64,000 nucleotides of DNA from a virus. The stretch spans positions 1 through 64,000 of IMG/VR virus record IMGVR_UViG_3300009365_003824. The stretch is one strand, 5' to 3'. Of the stretch, positions 58,380-64,000 are shown piece by piece (positions within the stretch are counted from its first letter, which is position 1; every line of letters starts with the position of its first letter). A program made the translations under genes and the position numbers. Under the pieces are notes generated by a model. That model was given only the letters and a program-made list of their open reading frames with translations. It was not told the DNA's origin and made no database searches.

Positions 58380-58994
58380 ATGAAATGTCCAGTCACAGGG
58401 AAAATGTGTCCCAAGCCTAGAGTTTATCACGTTACTGAAATAGAAGATGGGACGGCATCTAAGCAATTAGATTTATGCCCTGATTGCTTTGCAGCCTATG
58501 TAAAGAAAGAACCAGTAGAGAAAGAACCAGAGCCACAACTTCCTGATTTGCCAAATTTAAAAAATCTCACTCCTCAAGTAGCAGATGAATTTGTGCAAGA
58601 CATGATGACGTTTGTAGAGAAAATCGTACAAAAACACCAACCTTTGGTTGTTCCACAAGATTTAAAAACATGCAAGTGCGGTTCAACGACCCTTGATATA
58701 GCTAAAACTGGAAAAATGGGATGTCCAGAGTGTTATAAAACATTTGAGGAAGAAATGCAGCCTGTGATATTCAATGCGCATTCTGGCCCTAATTCATCGG
58801 AACAAATTGAACACGTAGGGAAAAAACCCAAAAACTGGACCCCACCAGCACCACCACCTGAATCTCCAAAAATGAAAATGGTGAAACTGAACTATAAAAT
58901 GAAAATGGCCATTCAAGAAGAAGATTATGAATATGCTGCTAGGCTTAGAGATGAAATTAAAAAAATAACAGATGGACTAAAATCGGAAGATTAA
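58380..58994 (+). CDS. McsA-like UVR-motif zinc protein
   Basis: 204 residues with aggag upstream. Three zinc pairs: CPVTGKMC ... CPDC, CKCGST, CPECY. Then HVGKKP and a C-terminal UVR motif (KMKMAIQEEDYEYAARLRDEIK). This is the layout of McsA, which activates the McsB arginine kinase or partners of the ClpC protease. A phage McsA-like protein could redirect host proteolysis. It overlaps the convergent subtilase gene by 4 bp. Confidence 0.85.
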   Translation: MKCPVTGKMCPKPRVYHVTEIEDGTASKQLDLCPDCFAAYVKKEPVEKEPEPQLPDLPNLKNLTPQVADEFVQDMMTFVEKIVQKHQPLVVPQDLKTCKCGSTTLDIAKTGKMGCPECYKTFEEEMQPVIFNAHSGPNSSEQIEHVGKKPKNWTPPAPPPESPKMKMVKLNYKMKMAIQEEDYEYAARLRDEIKKITDGLKSED

Positions 58995-60040
58995 CCTTCT
59001 GGCAGTTCTTCTTTTAACTCCTCATCTTTGTGGGTCTCAATATATTTTAAAAACTCTCTTGGATCAATAATTCCAAATCCTTGGAAGAACTTTTTGCCAG
59101 CTTGATGTTTGTTGGCAATGTGAACTGTGTGTTCTTTCAGCAAAGCCCTGATGCCATCTACAGATTGTAACGCGCACTCTCCCTTAGCAATTAATTGACA
59201 ATCATCTCCACATATTTTGCAATCTAATTTTTGCTCTTTAGCATAAGACAACAATAATGCTGTGCATCCTACAGCAAAAGGAGCAGACTGTGAAGTGCCA
59301 GACATGACACCATACCAATCATCGGGAATACAACTTTGAATCTTACCACCTGGAGCCATGAAATCCAACATCTTACCAGTGTTGCTGAAATTAGAACGGG
59401 TGAAGTTTTTGTTAATTGAGCCTATGGCTATAGTTTCAGGATAGCGTGCTGGGTAATAAATCTCCTTGATTTTCCCAGCATTGCCTGCTGCGCAGAATAC
59501 GGGCACTCCTTTTTTTGTAGCATATTGAATAGCTTTTCTTACTTGTTGTAAGGGAAATGGTGCCCCTAGAGACATAGAAATAATATCTGCCCCATTATCT
59601 ACAGCAAACCTGATTCCTTTCGCTACATTAACAAGATCACCATCGCCAAATGAATCTAAAATCTTGACAGGCATTCCTTTAGCTTCTGGTGCGACACCTA
59701 TAATACCCACACCATTCTCGCCTGCGCACACAACCCCCATACAGTGCGTGCCGTGTCCGTTATCATCATGCGGCGGCTTTTTGGGATTAAGAATGTTGGC
59801 CCCTTTGGGCACGATTAAATTATCAACTAAATCAGGGTGATCTAGATCACAACCACTGTCTAAGATAGCAACGGTCACGCCTTTGCCTCTTGAATACTTC
59901 CATGCATTGGGAAGATCAAAGGCGGTTATTTGCCACCCTGGCCTATCCCCAGCTTGTTGTGCAGAAAGCGTCTCTACTATTTCAAAGGGAGGTAAAGAAC
60001 AGTGTCTTTTATTCGCCATCTCCTGCTTCTTCTTGTTCAT
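58991..60040 (-). CDS. Subtilisin-family serine protease
   Basis: 349 residues from ATG 60040, which has ggaggg just upstream; ATG 60058 and 60019 are less likely. Complete triad: D in AILDSGCDLDHPDL (about 61), H in DNGHGTHCMGVV (about 96) and S in GVMSGTSQSAPFA (about 245). SMSLGAPF and AAGNAG are also present. No signal peptide is visible, so it probably acts in the cytoplasm or in the virion. A C-terminal Cys-rich insert (CKICGDDCQLIAKGEC) is unusual. Confidence 0.92.
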   Translation of the reverse strand: MNKKKQEMANKRHCSLPPFEIVETLSAQQAGDRPGWQITAFDLPNAWKYSRGKGVTVAILDSGCDLDHPDLVDNLIVPKGANILNPKKPPHDDNGHGTHCMGVVCAGENGVGIIGVAPEAKGMPVKILDSFGDGDLVNVAKGIRFAVDNGADIISMSLGAPFPLQQVRKAIQYATKKGVPVFCAAGNAGKIKEIYYPARYPETIAIGSINKNFTRSNFSNTGKMLDFMAPGGKIQSCIPDDWYGVMSGTSQSAPFAVGCTALLLSYAKEQKLDCKICGDDCQLIAKGECALQSVDGIRALLKEHTVHIANKHQAGKKFFQGFGIIDPREFLKYIETHKDEELKEELPEG

Positions 60041-60452
60041 CTTCCCTCCATAGACCATCTCGGTATTTTTGAACCATAAAATCTATCACATAGGAGATCC
60101 ACACGTAAATTATTAGATGCTTAACTCTCCCTGCTATTGGCTTTAGCCAAATTGGCAATACTTCTTTTATGACATGATCATATAGTATTTCTATTGCCCT
60201 TAACACCGTTGCTTTTTTATCTGGACTGTCTAAATCTACAAATTTATCAACTCTTAGAATTAATTCATCCACACAGTTGATTAAGAAAGAAACGGCCACC
60301 ATTAAACCATTGCGGCCCTTCTTCCAGAATTCCCACCATCTTTTTTGTGGTACGGGATTCTCCTCATTCCATTGCTCTGCTAACTTGAGAATCTCAGGTT
60401 CCAGCGCTGTAGTTGCCCTTCCAATAGGATTGGCTTGTGCTACTGCTTTCAT
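60009..60452 (-). CDS. Hypothetical protein with one membrane-like segment
   Basis: 147 residues from ATG 60452, with aggagg upstream. Helical, with KRWWEFWKKGRNGLMVAVSFLIN and HLIIYVWISYVIDFMV as hydrophobic segments. Acidic end EDEQEEAGDGE. It overlaps the subtilase gene by 32 bp. A membrane role (holin-like or anchor) is possible but not supported by a family match. Confidence 0.6.
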   Translation of the reverse strand: MKAVAQANPIGRATTALEPEILKLAEQWNEENPVPQKRWWEFWKKGRNGLMVAVSFLINCVDELILRVDKFVDLDSPDKKATVLRAIEILYDHVIKEVLPIWLKPIAGRVKHLIIYVWISYVIDFMVQKYRDGLWREDEQEEAGDGE

Positions 60453-60469
60453 AATGGTATCCTCCTGTG

Positions 60470-60480
60470 TGTATATATTA
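60470..60480. promoter_or_regulatory. TATATATT box in a divergent gap
   Basis: tgtatatattatta between the minus-strand gene starting at 60452 (aggagg on that side) and the glycosyltransferase gene at 60496 (gagg on that side). Near-palindromic core. Confidence 0.45.
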
Positions 60481-60495
60481 TTATGAGGTTGTGAA

Positions 60496-61401
60496 ATGAA
60501 AATATTATTCGTTACAGGTGGGGGCATTGGCAACATCATTCAAGCCACCCCAACCATCAAAGCCCTTGCTATTGAAGGACATAAGGTGGATCTTCGGCTT
60601 CACTGTAATAGTGGCGCAGACATTCGAGAGGTTTTCAATATCCCCAGTGTTCGACAGGTTTTTATAGATAAAGAACCCAAAGGCAATTATGATTGTGAGA
60701 TGCGAGGGCTTTTCATTCCAAGCAGCCTTCATGGTGCTAAAAAAACAGTTAAATGCAAAATAAGCTACGCTCAACATATCCCAGAATCAGAAGTTTATTA
60801 CAGCCTTGCAAAACAAATCGGAATCAAAGCCCCTATGGGAGATTGCGAAATAAATGTAGGTCAAAATGGGCCTATCCCAGAACACAAACACACAGTTGCT
60901 ATTTATCCTGGTTCAAAATACAACTGGGCAATGAAAAGATGGGATAAATACGATGAATTAGCCAAAAAATTCAAACATGTAGCAGTGGTTGGAACAGATA
61001 AAGACATTAACACGCATGGGAATCCCACATGGATTACTCGTTCTTGGAAATGGCCTAAGCATGTGAGATTTGCAAAAGACCCTCAACTTGTGAATGTGGC
61101 TCATTTTATTTCTAAATGCGACATGTTTATTGGCAATGATGGCGGGTTGGCTCATGTAGCAGCCGCTACTGGGATACCCACCTTTGTCCTGTTCGGTCCA
61201 TCATCGGATGTTAAAAATAAACCTAAAGCCCACAAGGCACATGTGGTAGCCATCAACTTGCCTTGTCGCCCATGTCAGTTTAAGAAAAAAAATGGAAAGT
61301 CTATTTTTGATGGCAATATAGGCAATTGCTATTTAAACATGAAGTGCATGAATGATATGTCCGTTGATTTTGTATTGAAACAAATGCGTGCTCAAATGTA
61401 A
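60496..61401 (+). CDS. Family 9 glycosyltransferase (heptosyltransferase-like)
   Basis: 301 residues. ILFVTGGGIGNIIQATPTIKAL at the start, AIYPGSKYNWAMKRWDKYDE, and FIGNDGGLAHVAAATGIPTFVLFGP is the ADP-heptose:LPS heptosyltransferase signature. C-terminal CRPCQFKKKN. It transfers a heptose or related sugar, normally to the LPS core. Its presence suggests a host with an LPS-like glycan, or a related sugar on the virion. It overlaps the next gene by 10 bp. Confidence 0.9.
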   Translation: MKILFVTGGGIGNIIQATPTIKALAIEGHKVDLRLHCNSGADIREVFNIPSVRQVFIDKEPKGNYDCEMRGLFIPSSLHGAKKTVKCKISYAQHIPESEVYYSLAKQIGIKAPMGDCEINVGQNGPIPEHKHTVAIYPGSKYNWAMKRWDKYDELAKKFKHVAVVGTDKDINTHGNPTWITRSWKWPKHVRFAKDPQLVNVAHFISKCDMFIGNDGGLAHVAAATGIPTFVLFGPSSDVKNKPKAHKAHVVAINLPCRPCQFKKKNGKSIFDGNIGNCYLNMKCMNDMSVDFVLKQMRAQM

Positions 61402-62015
61402 TTGTGTTTTTCTAGCCACCAACCAAATTCATCTTCTATTAAGTTTATAGATTCCTCGGAAAGCACATTTTTGTAACTGCTTGGCCTACCATTAGTTCCT
61501 TTGGTAATATGGTTGGGGTGCAACTGAGTGATTTGACTCATTTGTTTTTTAGGAATAATTAATCCTTCAACTTTCTTATGAACTTTTTTTGGATCAACAA
61601 TTAGGTCTAATTTTCTAAGAATTGAAGTGAGGGTTCTGACTTTATTGAAATACATCTTCTCGTATCTAATTTCTAAATGAGAGTATTTCTTCCAAGGAGT
61701 GTGTTCTCTATTAACTACTCGTTTTACATACTTAACAACTTCTTCAGGTGTGTTTTCGATTAATTTTCTACGAACTGCTGAAGCTGCTATGTCTCGTAAA
61801 TCTCTTGTTGTAGTGAAAATGCGATAGGCGTGTTTGTGTTGTTTTAAAAAGTTGTGAGTTTTAATGACATGGTATTCTTCTCTTCTTGTGGAATCATACT
61901 CATTGTGAAAGCAAGAATAGAAAGGGATTTGAGCTTCCCGCAAAGAAAGCCTCAATGCATTAAATAGCCAAGTGCTTCCCGAACGATGACACCCAGCACA
62001 GATTATTTTTCGCAT
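61392..62015 (-). CDS. Sulfotransferase-like protein, copy 2
   Basis: 207 residues. ICAGCHRSGSTWLFNALR is the 5'-phosphosulfate loop and FTTTRDLRDIAASAVRR is the 3'-phosphate site. It is a sulfotransferase of the carbohydrate type, only distantly like copy 1 at 22144-22725. Its start overlaps the preceding stop by 1 bp, so it is coupled to a large glycosyltransferase, which may provide its acceptor. Confidence 0.85.
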   Translation of the reverse strand: MRKIICAGCHRSGSTWLFNALRLSLREAQIPFYSCFHNEYDSTRREEYHVIKTHNFLKQHKHAYRIFTTTRDLRDIAASAVRRKLIENTPEEVVKYVKRVVNREHTPWKKYSHLEIRYEKMYFNKVRTLTSILRKLDLIVDPKKVHKKVEGLIIPKKQMSQITQLHPNHITKGTNGRPSSYKNVLSEESINLIEDEFGWWLEKHNYI

Positions 62016-63937
62016 TAGAAATTCAACTTTCCTTCATCAATTAATTTCTGAACTTGGGGAGGATGTTGTCCTCCAAATTCAGTCCAGTTTCCACCACCCA
62101 TTGGGTGTGTTTTCCCATTAACAGCATTCGGGTTTTTTCTCCATCTTAAAAATACATCATCAACATAACCTCTATTATCAACCCCTGATTGCTGTCTGTA
62201 GTATTCCATCTTGTGATAGATTTTCTCAAGTGGCCTTACCCATGAATAATGATAAAAGAGGCGCTCATTACCTCTCCATGTTTTGACTTTTTTGTTGACG
62301 AGAACACTATCGTGAGCAGAAACGTGCAAGTGGTTTTTTCCACGATAACCGTAACCCTCTCGCCATTTAACAACTCGTTCTTGGGGGTAATTGTCCCATT
62401 TGCCTGTCCCAATTGTGTTGACGTTATTCCAAAACAACCAGAACTGCATTATAAGCACTTCGTATTGCGTCATTAATTGCGTAACCCGCCACAGTTGATC
62501 CTCTGTATAGACCTCATCTCCATCGAGCATAAACATCCAGTCACCCGGTTTTAGTTTTGTGGCATAAGCATTTCTCATCTCTACTTTGTCTTTCCACAAT
62601 CTTCCCGGTGGTCCTATGACGGTGCCGTTGTGTGTGTTCGCTAATTCATGGGCTATTTCTAAAGTTTTGTCTATGGGGGTGCCATCTGGATTACACATGC
62701 CTGCTTTTTGGGCATACTCGTTTCCACCAATCACAAATATCCATTCATCTATTAATGGAGCAACACTATCCACAGACGCCTCTAAAAACTCTTCTTCATT
62801 TAGAGCAATTACACATCCTACGGTTTTACCTTTTTTAGCATCTTTAAGTCCATTTGGGATATGTAGCAACCCTGGTCTAGCACTGCAATGTTTATCTACT
62901 TTGTAATTGTTGACCCATCTTTCCATGAAAATCTTTTTGTTGTTGGACCTGTATTTGTGACCTCCTCCTTTTGATTGGCCTACTTTGTGGTATATCATAG
63001 ATTGAGGTTCATACCATATTTCCAACCCTGCATCCTTCACCTTCATACACAAGTCTGAATCTTCCCAGTAGCCAATTCTATAATCAAGATCGAATCCACC
63101 TATCCGATTAAACAGTTCTTTCCTAATTATAAAACATGCCCCAGTAACCATGTCTCTAGGTGCTGCTCGAAGTAAATCTCTAGGGGCTTTGTTGTATCTT
63201 ATTGGTTCTTTTAATTCACGATCTTGATAGATGTTTCGGCCTATATGGAGAAATGACTTTGATCTCCAACTCCAACGAGATCCAGCAGAATCAATATAAC
63301 CTTTGGGATTTAATTGTAGGTTGCCGACTAATCCTATTTTAGGATCAGATTTGAGGCGTTTTACTAAAGGGCTTATCCAGTTGGGTGTGACTACTGTATC
63401 TGCATTCAAGAAAATCAGATAATCCCCTGAAGCATGAGCGGCCCCTGTGTTACAAGTGGGTCCAAATCCGGCATTTTTAGAGTGTTTTACTATTTTGCCT
63501 ATTTTGAATGTTGGTCTGTTAGCTGCCCAAATGCTGGTGATTTGCGTGTATGTCTTATCAGGACAGCAATCATCAACGTAGATTATTTCTGTAGATATGT
63601 CTGGTTCTGGTTGAGACCATTTTTTAATTTGTTCTGTTATACAGGCTTTACTGCGGAAAAGAGGAACGATGATTGAAACATCAACTTTTTCAGAGGTTCT
63701 AAACCAATCAGGCGTGGGCAACTCTTGAGCTTTTGGATAAATAAATGGATCGAGAACAAAGACTTTATCTGCGGGCCGCTCTGGTGAGACTTTTAATTTT
63801 TTTCTCTTTTTTGAAGACTTACTATATATCTTGCCCTTGCGGTTAGGGTCATTTACAAGCTGTTGGATCTTCTTGTTATTTTCGGGATGCGAGCGCGTAT
63901 TTCTCTGTACCAGAATGTTTTTAAATTTAGATGCCAT
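62015..63937 (-). CDS. Two-domain family 2 glycosyltransferase
   Basis: 640 residues. Domain 1 (about 80-345): VSIIVPLFRSKACITEQI, IIYVDDCCPD, NTGAAHASGDYLIFLNADTVV and GGFDLDYRIGYWEDSDLCMK, a complete family 2 core. Domain 2 (about 370-600): TVGCVIALNEEEFLEASVDS and GDWMFMLDGDEVYTEDQ with a DGDE metal site. A basic, disordered N-terminus precedes. Two transfer reactions in one chain suggest assembly of a repeating glycan. Confidence 0.9.
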   Translation of the reverse strand: MASKFKNILVQRNTRSHPENNKKIQQLVNDPNRKGKIYSKSSKKRKKLKVSPERPADKVFVLDPFIYPKAQELPTPDWFRTSEKVDVSIIVPLFRSKACITEQIKKWSQPEPDISTEIIYVDDCCPDKTYTQITSIWAANRPTFKIGKIVKHSKNAGFGPTCNTGAAHASGDYLIFLNADTVVTPNWISPLVKRLKSDPKIGLVGNLQLNPKGYIDSAGSRWSWRSKSFLHIGRNIYQDRELKEPIRYNKAPRDLLRAAPRDMVTGACFIIRKELFNRIGGFDLDYRIGYWEDSDLCMKVKDAGLEIWYEPQSMIYHKVGQSKGGGHKYRSNNKKIFMERWVNNYKVDKHCSARPGLLHIPNGLKDAKKGKTVGCVIALNEEEFLEASVDSVAPLIDEWIFVIGGNEYAQKAGMCNPDGTPIDKTLEIAHELANTHNGTVIGPPGRLWKDKVEMRNAYATKLKPGDWMFMLDGDEVYTEDQLWRVTQLMTQYEVLIMQFWLFWNNVNTIGTGKWDNYPQERVVKWREGYGYRGKNHLHVSAHDSVLVNKKVKTWRGNERLFYHYSWVRPLEKIYHKMEYYRQQSGVDNRGYVDDVFLRWRKNPNAVNGKTHPMGGGNWTEFGGQHPPQVQKLIDEGKLNF

Positions 63938-64000
63938 TACCTACCTGTTAAACTTGCAACGCCCTTATTGGCTCTGCCTTGTTGCCCTATAGTCATGCTG
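63937..64000 (-). CDS. C-terminal end of an upstream gene (partial)
   Basis: The window edge cuts this frame. The visible last 20 codons end IGQQGRANKGVASLTGR and the stop overlaps the next ATG (TAATG). No function can be given. Confidence 0.5.
   Translation of the reverse strand, partial: SMTIGQQGRANKGVASLTGR

Overview
The window is part of the genome of a large, AT-rich, tailed phage with a contractile tail and T4-like functions. No ribosomal RNA, tRNA, CRISPR or transposase gene was seen. T4-type markers are the gp47/gp46 (SbcD/SbcC-like) recombination nuclease, a gp55-like late sigma factor, a gp18-like tail sheath, two gp19-like tail tube paralogues, a gp15-like sheath terminator, a gp13-like neck protein and a gp26-type baseplate protein. 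Terminase, portal, capsid and DNA polymerase genes must lie outside. Heptosyltransferase-like and LPS-type sugar genes suggest a host with a Gram-negative envelope. Two exported proteins and an McsA-like protein recall Planctomycetota; this host hint comes from memory of family style only and is weak.

Layout. 1-8.4 kb: recombination (gp47/gp46) and nucleotide metabolism (class II ribonucleotide reductase, CTP synthase), flanked by two Pro/Gly/Gln-rich proteins with T4 internal-protein-like leaders. 8.4-15.2 kb: glycosyltransferases, two LicD-like proteins, a TagD-like cytidylyltransferase, a resolvase-like nuclease, a PLD-family protein and a secreted HExxH protein. 15.2-20.3 kb: baseplate and structural genes and zinc-binding proteins. 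20.3-24.8 kb: sugar dehydrogenase, sulfotransferase and glycosyltransferases. 24.8-32.5 kb: late sigma factor, then the tail cassette on the minus strand. 32.5-35.1 kb: glycosyltransferases and an HNH endonuclease. 35.1-40.9 kb: structural genes, including a 1,156-residue protein and the neck protein. 40.9-42.5 kb: Nudix hydrolase, HhH protein, uracil-DNA glycosylase. 42.5-50.6 kb: tandem-PAS protein and a second glycan island with a LicC-LicA-like fusion. 50.6-56.5 kb: many small genes. 56.5-60.5 kb: primase-polymerase, structural protein, McsA-like protein, subtilase. 60.5-64 kb: heptosyltransferase, sulfotransferase and a double-domain glycosyltransferase.

How the genes work together. A late sigma factor is encoded, and divergent gene pairs are separated by very short gaps holding one near-palindromic TATATA-type box. 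Several genes next to such a box have no Shine-Dalgarno sequence, so bidirectional late promoters with nearly leaderless transcripts are a reasonable inference. About twenty enzymes form a distributed glycan kit. CTP synthase, the LicC-LicA-like fusion, the TagD-like enzyme and the LicD-like transferases would fit CDP-activated decoration (phosphocholine- or polyol-phosphate-like) of a host or virion glycan.

The most interesting pattern is a family of about ten otherwise unrelated proteins that begin with a short leader of the form M-(x)-K/T-F/W-x-x-F/W, most of them followed by an (I/L)-x-E site. This matches the T4 capsid-targeting sequence removed by the gp21 prohead protease and predicts a set of internal, co-injected head proteins. 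Other points to check are an exact 32-bp tandem duplication that breaks an aldolase-like gene, two reading frames without start codons that sit in the -1 frame of the gene before them, a leader hairpin that hides a Shine-Dalgarno sequence, and a 19-bp hairpin between the two tail tube genes.
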